Below, one piece after another: positions 15,943 to 25,023 of a stretch of 64,000 nt of DNA. Numbering within the stretch: position 1 is the stretch's first letter; every line of letters begins with the position of its first letter. The notes beneath the pieces were generated by a model that was not told the origin of the DNA, did not search any database, and worked only from the letters and a program-made list of their open reading frames with translations. The position numbers were made by a program, and so were the translations under genes. The DNA comes from Devosia sp. Its GTDB lineage: Bacteria > Pseudomonadota > Alphaproteobacteria > Rhizobiales > Devosiaceae. The stretch spans positions 1 to 64,000 of the forward strand of contig NZ_JAQGJV010000061.1 of the NCBI RefSeq assembly GCF_028290435.1, written 5' to 3'.

Positions 15943-18119
15943 GAGCGATCCTCCGCGTCCTTGCGGCGATCCACGGAGGAGCGCAGCAGGTAACCAAGGC
16001 CTCGACCGGTCTGGTAGACCGAGGTGGCCAGGAACTGCAGCGTGCCACGGATAAGGCCGATATTGATCTGACGGCTGCGCTGCCGCTCCTGCCAGATGGC
16101 CGAGTTGGCATAGAGCAGGTCGGCGATCATCCGGTAATCGGTCGCGCGCTCGGGCATGAAGCGGCATCCCAGCATCACGCCCTTGCCGCTATTGCTGACC
16201 GAGCGGATGAACACCGCCAATTCGCTCGGCTCGCTCGACGACAATGGGGTAAACCGCACCGCCGTCGGCGCCCCACGGCCAAGCCCAGCCGCGCCTTCCG
16301 GCAGCCGGATGGCGAGGCCGCCACTGGAGACGTCGCTGATGACAGCGGCGGTCCAGGCGCCGTCTCCGCCCCGTATTTCGCAGCGCCGATCGATATCGAC
16401 GCGGCGGCTGGCGCGGGTTTCGCGTCGTTCCGACACTACGCCGAGCGCGCAGCCGGCCATGATGAGGTTGAACACGTTCCAGCCGCCGACCACGATGGTG
16501 ATCTCGGCGCGATAGGGCTCGGTGATAACCTTGTAGACCGTCATCGCCACCGCGATCAGCAGCAGCAGGAAGATCAGGTAGAACGGCCGCGCCAGTTCGG
16601 ACAACCGCGATTGATCCACCGACTCGTCCTTGGCGGTCACCTTGAAGGTCGGCCTGCTCGGATTGCGCAGCACCGACAGCAGCGCCGTCAGCAGATGCAC
16701 CGACTGGATATATTCGTAGAGCTCGGAAATCCACGGCCAGCGCCAGCGGCCGAACAGCGAGTTCTGCATCACCAGGTTCACCAGCATGTAGGTCATGGTG
16801 TAGGCGGCGAATTCGCCACCGGAGGCGGTGAAGATTTCGAGGTTGAAGAACAGGTAGCAGAACGGCGCGAACAGGAAGATCATCCGCGTGAACGGAAACA
16901 GCCAGAACATCGTGCTCGACAGGTAGCAGATGCGCTGCGGGATGGTGAGCCCGCGCTTGAACGGCGGGAAGCTGAACAACAGGATCTGCATCATGCCCTG
17001 GGCCCAGCGGGTGCGCTGGCCGATGAAGCTGGCAAACGTCGCCGGTTGCAGCCCGGCAATCAGGGGCTTGTCGACATAGATGCTGTTCCAGCCGGTGGCG
17101 TGCAGCTCGATGGCGGTTTCGCAATCCTCGGTGATGCTGCGGCCGGAAAAGCCGTCCCCCTGCATCAGCGCCTCGCGCCGCAGCAGCGCCGCCGAGCCGC
17201 AGAAGAACGCGGCGTTCCACTTGTCGAGCCCGCGCTGGATCACGCCATAGAACATCTCGTTCTCGGACGGCATGGTCTCGAAGGTGCGCAGGTTGCGCTC
17301 CAGCGGGTCGGGATTGAGAAAGAAATGCGGCGTCTGCACCAGGAACAATTGCGCGTCGCGCCCGAAATACGGCACCGTTTCCTGGAGGAAATCGCGCGCC
17401 GGGGCATGGTCGGCATCGAATACCGCGACCAGATCGCCCTTGGACTGCGACAAGCCATTGTTCAAGTTGCCGGCCTTGGCGTGCTCGTTGCGGTCGCGCG
17501 TCAGATAGGTCACGCCCAGATCGGTGCAGAGCACGTTGAGCTGCTCGTAGCGCTCGCGCGCTGCGGCGGCGGCCTCCGGATTAGTGGAATTGCGCTTTTC
17601 CAGCGTGCCGCCATCATCGAGCAGCCAGACGGTGAGACGCTCGGCCGGATAATCCATGGACTTCGCCGCCGCCAGCGTGGCCGCCAGCAGCGCATAATCC
17701 TCGTTATAGCTGGGCACGAAGACGTCGACGCTGGGCACCGGATCGTCCGGGCGCAGGCGGGTGGATTTGCGCGGGGGCAGCGGGCTCGACACCACGAACA
17801 GGCTCAGGCCCAGCATGAAGATGCAGTACATCTCCGCCAGGTAGAGCAGGAAACCGGGGATGAAATCGCCCCAGTGCTCAAGCGGCGGCAGCGTGCTCGT
17901 GGTGCGCCAGAACGCGTAGCGCAGCACGATCGCGGTGCCAAAAGCCAGCAGCAGCAGGCGCCAGAAGCCCTCGAGCCGCAGGATCTTGATGACCATCATG
18001 GCGATGATCAGCAGCACTGCGGTGACGAGGTGAACCTGCAGGCTGATAGGCAGGGTGATGACCACCACCAGCAGCAGGGTTACCAATAACCAGCCCAGGA
18101 CGATCAGCGGTTTTTGCAT
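15939..18119 (-). CDS. bcsA: Cellulose synthase catalytic subunit BcsA (UDP-forming, PilZ)
   Basis: BcsA polymerises UDP-glucose into cellulose and extrudes it through its own membrane channel. The 726-residue protein has N-terminal membrane helices and a GT2 domain with FVPSYNED, LLDDGG, DADHAPARDFL, TEDCETAIEL and the product-binding QRTRWAQGM motif. Further membrane helices follow. The C-terminal PilZ domain has RRVDIDR and DVSSGG, matching the RxxxR and D/NxSxxG signatures for cyclic di-GMP, so activation by cyclic di-GMP is expected. All acceptor and donor motifs are intact. It is second in the operon, 36 bp after bcsN. Confidence 0.97.
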   Translation of the reverse strand: MQKPLIVLGWLLVTLLLVVVITLPISLQVHLVTAVLLIIAMMVIKILRLEGFWRLLLLAFGTAIVLRYAFWRTTSTLPPLEHWGDFIPGFLLYLAEMYCIFMLGLSLFVVSSPLPPRKSTRLRPDDPVPSVDVFVPSYNEDYALLAATLAAAKSMDYPAERLTVWLLDDGGTLEKRNSTNPEAAAAARERYEQLNVLCTDLGVTYLTRDRNEHAKAGNLNNGLSQSKGDLVAVFDADHAPARDFLQETVPYFGRDAQLFLVQTPHFFLNPDPLERNLRTFETMPSENEMFYGVIQRGLDKWNAAFFCGSAALLRREALMQGDGFSGRSITEDCETAIELHATGWNSIYVDKPLIAGLQPATFASFIGQRTRWAQGMMQILLFSFPPFKRGLTIPQRICYLSSTMFWLFPFTRMIFLFAPFCYLFFNLEIFTASGGEFAAYTMTYMLVNLVMQNSLFGRWRWPWISELYEYIQSVHLLTALLSVLRNPSRPTFKVTAKDESVDQSRLSELARPFYLIFLLLLIAVAMTVYKVITEPYRAEITIVVGGWNVFNLIMAGCALGVVSERRETRASRRVDIDRRCEIRGGDGAWTAAVISDVSSGGLAIRLPEGAAGLGRGAPTAVRFTPLSSSEPSELAVFIRSVSNSGKGVMLGCRFMPERATDYRMIADLLYANSAIWQERQRSRQINIGLIRGTLQFLATSVYQTGRGLGYLLRSSVDRRKDAEDRS

Positions 18120-18155
18120 GGCGCAGCTCTCTTTTTCGGAGGTTGCGGACTGGCG

Positions 18156-19100
18156 TCATGGGCCGGATCCGGTGGGTGGCGGCGGTACGATGACGCTCGT
18201 CGACGCAGCTGTTGGGGGTGGCACGATAGGTGAACTCGATGACGTAGCGCCGCCGGGCAGCGGCACGATCGGCGCGCCGGCGGGGATGGTGGCGGCCGGG
18301 ACCACGGCGGGGGCGGCCGGCTGACGCGGCCGCGATGGCGCCGGACGCACCACGGGTTTGACCACGGGGATAAATCCTGCCGCGCCCTCTGGCTTGATGG
18401 TGACCGCGATGCGCCCGATCTGCGGGGAGGCGCGCGATGGCTCGTAGACCGGTGTGTTGAGACGCAGTTGATACATCACGCCGAGCAGCGACTCTTCGCT
18501 GCGCCGGGAATCGCAGAGCTGCAAGCGAACCACCACGGCGCCGCGCGCAATCGCCCCAGATGGCTTCAGCGCCGGCTCGATGCGTTGCCAGGCGTAAAGG
18601 CAGGTGTCGCCGGTGCTCGGCCGGCCCACCGCATAGCCGAAAGGGCCATAGGCGTTCTGCACATAATAGGGGGACACCGCCATGCCGCTATTGGGCCAGG
18701 CGGCCAGCGCCTCTTGCGTCAGGTTGACCTGGGTGAACGGGACATCGACCAGCCCGGCATCGGAGCCATCGCCACCCTTGCCCTGGAACAGCGTCACGGT
18801 AATCTTGTTCTGGCCCGGCGTGCGCGCCTCGGTGGCCAACGAAATTTCCTGGGTGACGGCGTTGGAATGAGTGGTTTCCACAATACCCAGAATGCCGGGT
18901 CCGCCGATCGGCGGGAAAATCAGCGCCTGATTCGCCGCAACGCTGGTGGCAACCTGCGGCGTCAGTTCAGGCTGGTGGGCACAGCCAGACACCAGCGCTG
19001 CCATCAGCGCGCTCGTCAGCACCAGCCGGCAGCCAGCAAGGGATTTTAACCAATGGAGCGAGGGGTAAAGCCTCTCCTCGCGGTATGAAGCCTTAGCCAC
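18156..19100 (-). CDS. bcsN: Cellulose biosynthesis protein BcsN (lipoprotein)
   Basis: BcsN is a poorly understood accessory protein found in alphaproteobacterial cellulose operons. The roughly 314-residue product has a hydrophobic signal ending in the lipobox LVSGC. A globular domain follows with PYYVQNAYGPFGYAVGRPS, CLYAWQRIEP and VVRLQLCDSRRSEESLLGVMYQLRL, matching the family. The last 90 residues are a low-complexity Pro/Ala/Val tail, probably extended in the periplasm. The long frame opens at TTG 19107-19109; GTG 19100 has AAGGA about ten bases before it and is preferred, though the start is uncertain. It is first in the operon. Confidence 0.85.
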   Translation of the reverse strand: MAKASYREERLYPSLHWLKSLAGCRLVLTSALMAALVSGCAHQPELTPQVATSVAANQALIFPPIGGPGILGIVETTHSNAVTQEISLATEARTPGQNKITVTLFQGKGGDGSDAGLVDVPFTQVNLTQEALAAWPNSGMAVSPYYVQNAYGPFGYAVGRPSTGDTCLYAWQRIEPALKPSGAIARGAVVVRLQLCDSRRSEESLLGVMYQLRLNTPVYEPSRASPQIGRIAVTIKPEGAAGFIPVVKPVVRPAPSRPRQPAAPAVVPAATIPAGAPIVPLPGGATSSSSPIVPPPTAASTSVIVPPPPTGSGP

Positions 19101-19300
19101 GGATACCAATCCTTTTCCGGGCCCGATCGGGAGTCTCTAATGCGTTGAGTTTGCAATGGATCGGGCCTAGTCACGGTCAGGATAGTTAAGACGTGCCTAA
19201 CAGAACCTTAACGGCCGCCTACTGTTGAACGCCGCAACGCATTGGCCGCGCCCGTTCCGACGCGGTTCCTGGCCAGCAATCGATGGATCGAGCTTCGTTT

Positions 19301-20302
19301 TTAGCGGAAAGCCGGGATGACCTCGCGGCCATACCTGGCGATGATGTCTTCCTCTTCGCCGCTGTCGAGATAGATATTGAACTGGGTGACGCCTGCCGCT
19401 TCCAGCTCACGCACCTTGGCAATATGGTCGTCGGGCTCGCCCAGCACGCAGAAGCTTTCCACGATGTCATCGGTGATGAAATCGAGGAACGGATTGTCCG
19501 CCTGGCCATGCTTGGAATAGTCGTAGCCGCGGCGCTTTTCGACATAGGCGGTCAGGCTTTTGGGCACCTGGTCGGAATCGGCACCGTATTTTTCCACGAT
19601 GTCGGCGACATGATTGCCCACCATGGCGGGGAACCATTTTACCGCCTCGATGGCCTTTTTCTTGTCGCCGAAATAGGCCGGCGCCGCCGCCATCGAGCGG
19701 AAGCCTGACATGTCCTTGCCGGCTGCCTTGCCCGCATCGAGACACTGGTCGATGAACCATTTGCACAGGCCGGGATCGGCGAGTTGCAACACGACGCCAT
19801 CGGCATGCTCGCCAGCGGTCTTGAGCGCCAGTGGGCCGTAAGCGGCAATCCAGCTGGGGATTTCGTGGCCGACGGCCCAGGGGAATTTCACTGCGGCGGG
19901 AATTTCGCCGTAGCTGACCTCTTCGCCGCGCACCATGGCTTTGGTCTTGGCGATGAAATCGGCAACGCGGGCGAGCGTCGCGGGCTTCTTGCCCATGACG
20001 CGCATCGAGCTATCGCCACGCCCGACAGCCAGGTCGAACCGGCCGCCGCTCTGCTTGGACAGAGAGCCGAAAATCGAAGCCGCCACCGACCAGTCGCGCA
20101 CGTCGGGATTGGTCACCAGCGGGCCGAAGCGCATATTTTCGGTGTGTTCCATGCACATGGCGATGGCGGCGTAGCAATCGCGCCAGAGGATGTGGGAATC
20201 ATAGAACCAGCAATAGCTGAAGCCGGCATATTCGGCCGCCCGCACCAGATAGCGCGCCCGCTCGGCATCGACGAAACCCTTGAAGGTGATTCCGAATTCC
20301 AT
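19301..20302 (-). CDS. F420-type luciferase-like oxidoreductase, CPS_4043 (TIGR03842) family
   Basis: A 333-residue TIM-barrel luciferase-like protein related to methylenetetrahydromethanopterin reductase. Features include MEFGITFKGFVDAERARYLV, CWFYDSHILWRD, FGPLVTNPDVRDWSVAAS and AVGRGDSSMRVMGKKPATL. As I recall, this family is split between Actinobacteria and proteobacteria, and whether proteobacterial members use F420 is unresolved; its place next to cofE argues that this one does. ATG 20302 has GGGAG nine bases upstream. The longer frame would swallow the palindromic operator at 20327-20344 and is rejected. Although it follows the importer genes, the operator implies its own promoter. The reaction is unknown. 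Confidence 0.85.
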   Translation of the reverse strand: MEFGITFKGFVDAERARYLVRAAEYAGFSYCWFYDSHILWRDCYAAIAMCMEHTENMRFGPLVTNPDVRDWSVAASIFGSLSKQSGGRFDLAVGRGDSSMRVMGKKPATLARVADFIAKTKAMVRGEEVSYGEIPAAVKFPWAVGHEIPSWIAAYGPLALKTAGEHADGVVLQLADPGLCKWFIDQCLDAGKAAGKDMSGFRSMAAAPAYFGDKKKAIEAVKWFPAMVGNHVADIVEKYGADSDQVPKSLTAYVEKRRGYDYSKHGQADNPFLDFITDDIVESFCVLGEPDDHIAKVRELEAAGVTQFNIYLDSGEEEDIIARYGREVIPAFR

Positions 20303-20326
20303 GGTTGCCCGCTCCCTGCAGCCAAA

Positions 20327-20344
20327 TTTGACCAGACGATCAAA
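20327..20344. promoter_or_regulatory. 18-bp palindromic operator, copy 1 of 2
   Basis: TTTGACCAGACGATCAAA lies 25 bp upstream of the start of the luciferase-like gene and between it and the ABC ATPase gene. The symmetric context extends outward as CCAAA ... TTTTGG. The reverse complement of the copy at 24985-25002 differs at one of 18 positions. The size and symmetry fit a TetR-type repressor site, but no TetR gene is in the window. Confidence 0.7.
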
Positions 20345-20367
20345 TTTTGGCTGACGGCGCGCCGTTG

Positions 20368-21159
20368 TCAATCGGTATTCGGCGCCGAATCGTAGATCAC
20401 CAGCGGATAGGGCTTGCCCGGCACCTGCACGATCGTGGCCGCGACGCCGTAGACACGTAACAGCAGATCGGGATCAAGCACATCGGCTGGTGTGCCTTCG
20501 GCAACCACCTTGCCGGCATCGAGCACCACCAGATGGTCGCAATAGCGGGCGGCGAGGTTGAGGTCATGCATGGCCAGCAGCACGGTGCAGCCTGCTTGCG
20601 CCTGAGCGCGCAGTACATCCAGCACCAGCAATTGCGCCTTGATATCGAGGTGGCTGGTGGGCTCGTCCAGCAAGAGCATGCGGGGCTCCTGCGCCAGAGC
20701 GCGCGCAATCTGCACGCGCTGCTGCTCGCCGCCTGACAGCAGTTGATAAAGGCGGTTGGCAAAGGTAGCCATGCCCATGGCGGCGAGCGCCGAGGCGACT
20801 GCGGTCTCGTCTTGCGCGGACGGCGCGGCTTGCCACGCGGATTGGAACGGCACGCGGCCAAGCCCTACGACATCGCCCACGGTCAGGCGCTCGGTGGTGG
20901 TGGCGAATTGTTCGACATGGGCGCACAGCCGGGCGCGTTCGGCGGGCAGCATCGCTGGCAGGTTGGCGCCGTCGAAGGCGATCGTGCCGCGAACGAGCCG
21001 GCGTAGGCCCATGACGGCGCCGATCATCGTCGATTTGCCGGCGCCATTGGGGCCGATCAGACCGGTGACGGCGCCGGCGGGTGCGGTGAAACCAGCACCA
21101 TCCAGGATGGTGCGTTCTCCGGCCTTGACGGTGACGCCCTGCACCACAAGCCCGCTCAT
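20368..21159 (-). CDS. ABC importer ATPase, probable F420-0 uptake (BtuD-like)
   Basis: ATP-hydrolysing subunit of a BtuCDF-type importer, 263 residues. Walker A is GPNGAGKST, the signature is [15 protein letters not shown], Walker B is [11 protein letters not shown], and the switch His is in [10 protein letters not shown]. It would normally be called a cobalamin or iron-siderophore ATPase. Its position with the permease, binding protein, cofE and an F420-dependent dehydrogenase matches the cassette proposed by TIGRFAMs (TIGR03868/03869/03873, from memory) to import F420-0. Its ATG overlaps the permease stop by four bases. The family is certain; the substrate is inferred from context. Confidence 0.88.
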   Translation of the reverse strand: MSGLVVQGVTVKAGERTILDGAGFTAPAGAVTGLIGPNGAGKSTMIGAVMGLRRLVRGTIAFDGANLPAMLPAERARLCAHVEQFATTTERLTVGDVVGLGRVPFQSAWQAAPSAQDETAVASALAAMGMATFANRLYQLLSGGEQQRVQIARALAQEPRMLLLDEPTSHLDIKAQLLVLDVLRAQAQAGCTVLLAMHDLNLAARYCDHLVVLDAGKVVAEGTPADVLDPDLLLRVYGVAATIVQVPGKPYPLVIYDSAPNTD

Positions 21160-22172
21160 GTGACCCGCCGATAGCGCAGCAGAATGAGCAGGAAGATTGG
21201 CGCACCGACCAGCGCGGTGACAATGCCGACCGGCAGTTCACGCGGATCGAACAGGCTGCGCGCGGCAGTGTCCGTCCACAGCATGAAAATGGCACCGACC
21301 AGCATCGACATGGGCAACAGCACGCGATGGCGCGAGCCGACCGCCAGCCGCACCGCGTGAGGCACGACGAGGCCGACAAAGCCGATAGCCCCGCCAACGG
21401 CCACCATGACGCCGGTCAGCAGGGCGGTGGCGGCAAGCAGTGTCCAGCGCAGGCGGACGATATCAATGCCCAGGCTCGCCGCCGCCGCATCGCCAAAGGC
21501 GAAGGCGTCGAGGCCGCGCCCGGAAAACAGAATGATCGGAGCGCAGAGGACGAGGCCCAGCCCGACCAACCCGACATCGCCCCAGTTGGCCCCGCTCAGC
21601 GAGCCGATGAGCCAGCTCAGGATTTCGCGATAGGAGTCGCCCGTAGCCGACCAGAAGATCAGCAGCGACGTGCCGGCCGAGGCGAGCGCGGCGATGCAGA
21701 TACCGGCGAGGATCGCGCGGGATGGGGTGGCGCCGCCCAGCAACCGCGCGATCAGCAGGGCCAGCCCGAGCGCGGCAAGACTGCCGAGAAAAGCCCCCAG
21801 CGGCATCAGCAGCGCCGCGCCGGCCAACAGGAATACCACTGCGCCAAAGGCGGCGCCCGAGGACAGGCCCAGCAGATAAGGGTCGGCCAGGGGATTACGG
21901 GTGAGCACCTGCATCACTGTGCCCGCCAGCGCCAGGCCAGCGCCAACGCCCAGGGCGGCGAGCACGCGCGGCAGCCGTAATTCCCACACGATGGCGTCGC
22001 GCAGGCGCGACACCGGGCTATCGGGGAGCAGGCCGAAGTGATGCAGCACCGTACCCCAAACCTCCCCGACCGAGATGTGGGCCGGACCCAGCGTCATGGC
22101 GACGGCTGAACTGGCCAGCAGCAGGGCCCACAGACCGGCATAGGCCATCACATAAGCCGGTCTTGGCATCAT
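21156..22172 (-). CDS. ABC importer permease, probable F420-0 uptake (FecCD/BtuC-like)
   Basis: A 338-residue FecCD-family permease with about ten membrane helices. Typical segments are WELRLPRVLAALGVGAGLALAG (written here across residues near 75-95), NPLADPYLLGLSSGAAFGA and the cytoplasmic coupling region GFVGLVVPHAVRL. ATG 22172 overlaps the stop of the binding-protein gene (ATGATGA arrangement), while the longer upstream frame is an antisense-like arginine-rich extension and is rejected. It forms the membrane channel of the importer encoded by the adjacent ATPase and binding protein. Confidence 0.88.
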   Translation of the reverse strand: MMPRPAYVMAYAGLWALLLASSAVAMTLGPAHISVGEVWGTVLHHFGLLPDSPVSRLRDAIVWELRLPRVLAALGVGAGLALAGTVMQVLTRNPLADPYLLGLSSGAAFGAVVFLLAGAALLMPLGAFLGSLAALGLALLIARLLGGATPSRAILAGICIAALASAGTSLLIFWSATGDSYREILSWLIGSLSGANWGDVGLVGLGLVLCAPIILFSGRGLDAFAFGDAAAASLGIDIVRLRWTLLAATALLTGVMVAVGGAIGFVGLVVPHAVRLAVGSRHRVLLPMSMLVGAIFMLWTDTAARSLFDPRELPVGIVTALVGAPIFLLILLRYRRVT

Positions 22173-23113
22173 CAGGGGGTCGAAAAGTGCAGCGCTGCCA
22201 GTTGCGCGGCCATGTCGATGGTCGCTGGCACATTGCGCACGCCCGCCTCGGAGGCGGGGAACGGAATGACCAGATAGCGCTGGTTGATGACCGCATCGAG
22301 CTGGCTGGTGATGGGGTTTTCCGCCAGCAGCTTCTTCTTCTGCGCGGCTGAGTTCCAGGCGGCGTCGACCAGCACGATCACGTCGGGATTGGCATCGACG
22401 ACGGCTTCCCAACTGGCCGAAATCCAACCGTCATCCACATCGGCGAAAATGTTCTTGAGGCCGAGCGCCTCCATCATCATGGCGGGCGCATTATTGCCCG
22501 CGCCAACATAGGGCGCCTTGGTGCCCGAGGAATACCAGACGGCCGTCAGGCCGCGTGGGTCCGGCGTTAGTGCGGCGAGGCTGGCCTTCTGGCCGGCGAC
22601 CAGCGCGGTCGCTGCGTCCTCGGCATCGAAAATGGTGCCCATCTCGTCGAATTCGCTGAAGATTGCGTCGAAGCTCAGCTTGGGCGGTTTGACCGAGCGG
22701 CAGGCGGCCGGGGCCACGTAGCTCGCGACGCCCAAGCCGGCCAGCGTTGGCCGTTCGCCCGCGCCGTCGGCAGCGAAGTTGCTTTCCCACCCGCCATAGA
22801 TGAAGTCCGGCTCGGTTCCGAGCACGACCTCCTGCGACGGCAGCTTGTCGGAGAGCACCTTGAGGTTGGCGCCCAAGGTGGCGAATTCGGTGGGCAATGG
22901 CCCATCCTGGAAGCCGACGCCGACGATGCGGTCGGCCAGACCGAGCGACAGCAACAGTTCGGTGGCAGTCGACTTGATGGTGACGACGCGCGTTGGCGCC
23001 TTGTCGAAGGTGACGGCCATGCCGCAGTTTTGTAGCGTCAGGGGATAGCTGGTAGCGGCGAGGACCGGACTGGCGCTCAAGGCGCCGATGAGTGCGAGCG
23101 CGAGCAGGCGCAT
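22172..23113 (-). CDS. Periplasmic binding protein, probable F420-0 uptake (BtuF-like)
   Basis: Class III binding protein of about 313 residues with a Sec signal (LLALALIGALSASPVLA) and no lipobox, so it is soluble in the periplasm. Features include TRVVTIKSTATELLLSLGLADRIVGVG, given here as the family's first lobe (about 42-68), then DFIYGGWESNF and NPDVIVLVDAAW. Possible starts are TTG 23119, overlapping the cofE stop as TTGA, and ATG 23113, which has AGGGAAA about eight bases upstream and is preferred. The ligand is not readable from sequence. Operon partners point to F420-0 rather than cobalamin or heme. Confidence 0.86.
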   Translation of the reverse strand: MRLLALALIGALSASPVLAATSYPLTLQNCGMAVTFDKAPTRVVTIKSTATELLLSLGLADRIVGVGFQDGPLPTEFATLGANLKVLSDKLPSQEVVLGTEPDFIYGGWESNFAADGAGERPTLAGLGVASYVAPAACRSVKPPKLSFDAIFSEFDEMGTIFDAEDAATALVAGQKASLAALTPDPRGLTAVWYSSGTKAPYVGAGNNAPAMMMEALGLKNIFADVDDGWISASWEAVVDANPDVIVLVDAAWNSAAQKKKLLAENPITSQLDAVINQRYLVIPFPASEAGVRNVPATIDMAAQLAALHFSTP

Positions 23114-23115
23114 GA

Positions 23116-23949
23116 TCAATTTCCCTGTGTAGCCGATTGCGGCGTGACGGCGGCGCCGCCCTCGAGGTCCGCGCGCGCCGTGTCGTAACCAAGCTGATAG
23201 GCTTCGGCCGAGCCGAAGCGGAACATGTCTTCCTCGAGCGAGCGCACCAGCGAGCGGGCGCCGGGCGCATCGAGCCCGCAGACCAGACGGCCAAGGCCGC
23301 GCACCACGGCGACCGGCAGGCCGCCGGCCTTACCCTTGACCAGATCGGCGGCCCCGGCGATTTCATCGGCAACCACGGCGATGGTGGCGTGCAGCGGCCG
23401 TCCATTGGCGTCATTGCCGCCGCGCATGTCTTCCGTCAATTGCAGGCCCGCCGCGCCGATGGCGACATCAGTCTGGCCCACGCGCCAAGGTCGGCCGAAC
23501 GTGTCGGTGATGATGATGCCGAGCGTTATGCCCAGGCGCTCGCGCAGCGTGGCGCACAGGGCCAGTGCGGATTTGTCGGGATCTTCGGGCAGGCGCAGCG
23601 CAAAACCATCCGGCACATTGGACATGTCGATGCCGGCGGCGGCCATGATCAAGCCCTGCCGCGTTTCCACGATCCGCGTGACACCGCCGGCGTGAACGCG
23701 CTCCGCCACGACGCGGACGGTGTCTTCGGTGATGGCTTTTTCGCGGTCGGTGGCCGGTACCAGCCGACCTTCGGCCTTGGCCACGATCTTGCTGGCGACG
23801 ACGAGAATATCGCCATCGGCGAGGGCAAGGTCCGCGTCATCAGTCACCTGCTTGGCCACTGCGTCGCAGATCAGCGCGACGAGGTCGTCGCCGTCATGCA
23901 CCTCGGGAATGCCGGTCACGGCCCAGGCGGAAAAGCGCGGCAGTGTCAT
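23116..23949 (-). CDS. cofE: Coenzyme F420-0:L-glutamate ligase
   Basis: CofE adds glutamate residues to F420-0 with GTP, making mature F420. The 277-residue protein carries the family motifs [36 protein letters not shown] and [18 protein letters not shown]. Its length matches single-domain proteobacterial and archaeal CofE rather than actinobacterial FbiB, which carries an added nitroreductase-like domain. Its ATG lies two bases after the stop of the F420-dependent dehydrogenase gene and its stop overlaps the binding-protein gene, so all are one transcript. cofC, cofD, cofG and cofH are not in the window. Confidence 0.95.
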   Translation of the reverse strand: MTLPRFSAWAVTGIPEVHDGDDLVALICDAVAKQVTDDADLALADGDILVVASKIVAKAEGRLVPATDREKAITEDTVRVVAERVHAGGVTRIVETRQGLIMAAAGIDMSNVPDGFALRLPEDPDKSALALCATLRERLGITLGIIITDTFGRPWRVGQTDVAIGAAGLQLTEDMRGGNDANGRPLHATIAVVADEIAGAADLVKGKAGGLPVAVVRGLGRLVCGLDAPGARSLVRSLEEDMFRFGSAEAYQLGYDTARADLEGGAAVTPQSATQGN

Positions 23950-23951
23950 GG

Positions 23952-24959
23952 CTACGAACTCGCTGTCAGCTTGCGCAAGCGCGGCAGAATTTCCTTGGCG
24001 TAGAGCGCCAGGAACCGGCTCTGGTCGAGCCCTGGCGCGTGGAACACCAAGTGGTCGAAGCCGTAATCGATATAGGTCTTGATGGCGGCAACGTGCTCGT
24101 CGGGGTCGCTGGAGACGATCCAGCGCTTGGCGACGCGTTCGATGGGCAATTGCTCCGCCAGCCGTTCCATTTCGGCGGGGTCCTGCACGGAGTGCTTTTC
24201 CTCGGCCGACAGCGACAAAGCCGCCCAGTGGCGCGTGTCATTGAGGGCGCGCTCGGGATCGGTATCGAACGATACCTTGACCTCGATCATGCGCTCGAAG
24301 GGTTTGCCGGCCAGCTCGGACTCGGCGCGGCCGATTTCGACGTTGGGGAGGAGCTGCTCAAGGTAAAGCTCGGCGCCCTTGCCGGAGGTGCAGATGAAGC
24401 CATCGCCCGCGCGGCCGGCATATTTGGCGTTGAGCGGTCCACCGGCGGCGATGTAGATCGGCACCGGTTCGGCGGGCTTGTCGTAGATGGTGGCGCTGAC
24501 GGTCTTGTAATATTCGCCCTCGAAAGTGACGCGATCCTCGCTCCACAGCAGGCGGATCAGCTTGACCGCCTCGCGCAGGCGAGCCGAACGCTCCTTGAGT
24601 TCGGGCCATTCCATGCCGGTCGCCGGCACTTCATTGAGCGATTCCCCGGTGCCGACGCCCAGGATCACCCGGCCCGGAAACATGGCGCCCAGCGTGCCGA
24701 AAGCGTGCGCCACCACGGACGGATGCAGCCGGAACGTCGGCGTCAGCACGGATGTGCCCAGCACGACACGTTCGGTGCGCGCCAGCACCGCCGCCATCCA
24801 GGCCGGCGCGAATGGCGCGTGGCCATCGGTATGCTTCCAGGGCTGGAAATGGTCGCTGACAAAGACCGAGTCGAAACCGGCCTGCTCTGCTTCCACGGCA
24901 AAACCAAGCAGCGCGCTGGGAGCGAACTGTTCCGCTGATGCTTTGTACCCGAAGCGCAT
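23952..24959 (-). CDS. F420-dependent glucose-6-phosphate dehydrogenase-like LLM oxidoreductase
   Basis: A 335-residue luciferase-like TIM barrel resembling actinobacterial F420-dependent glucose-6-phosphate dehydrogenase (FGD; TIGR03554/03557 group). Features are [54 protein letters not shown] and [14 protein letters not shown]. The SDHFQPW and GTGE segments are FGD-like cofactor- and phosphate-binding regions. FGD supplies reduced F420 from glucose-6-phosphate; the sugar specificity here is inferred. ATG 24959 has GGGAGG seven bases upstream. The longer frame from 25001 crosses the operator at 24985-25002 and is rejected. It is first in the F420 operon. Confidence 0.85.
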   Translation of the reverse strand: MRFGYKASAEQFAPSALLGFAVEAEQAGFDSVFVSDHFQPWKHTDGHAPFAPAWMAAVLARTERVVLGTSVLTPTFRLHPSVVAHAFGTLGAMFPGRVILGVGTGESLNEVPATGMEWPELKERSARLREAVKLIRLLWSEDRVTFEGEYYKTVSATIYDKPAEPVPIYIAAGGPLNAKYAGRAGDGFICTSGKGAELYLEQLLPNVEIGRAESELAGKPFERMIEVKVSFDTDPERALNDTRHWAALSLSAEEKHSVQDPAEMERLAEQLPIERVAKRWIVSSDPDEHVAAIKTYIDYGFDHLVFHAPGLDQSRFLALYAKEILPRLRKLTASS

Positions 24960-24984
24960 GGCCAACCTCCCGACGATCCACAGA

Positions 24985-25002
24985 TTTGATCGTTTGGTCA
25001 AA
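24985..25002. promoter_or_regulatory. 18-bp palindromic operator, copy 2 of 2
   Basis: TTTGATCGTTTGGTCAAA on the + strand (TTTGACCAAACGATCAAA reading with the downstream gene) lies 26 bp before the FGD-like start codon. It differs from copy 1 at one position and has the same orientation and almost the same distance to the start codon. It probably controls the whole F420 operon. Confidence 0.7.
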
Positions 25003-25023
25003 ATTCGGCGTTAGTCAAGCGCC

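Noticed and set aside
20368..23113. Calling the BtuFCD-type genes a vitamin B12 or iron-siderophore transporter
   Set aside because: No cobalamin riboswitch, TonB receptor or Fur-like box is near, and the genes are embedded between cofE and F420-type oxidoreductases. The possibility is not excluded, only disfavoured.
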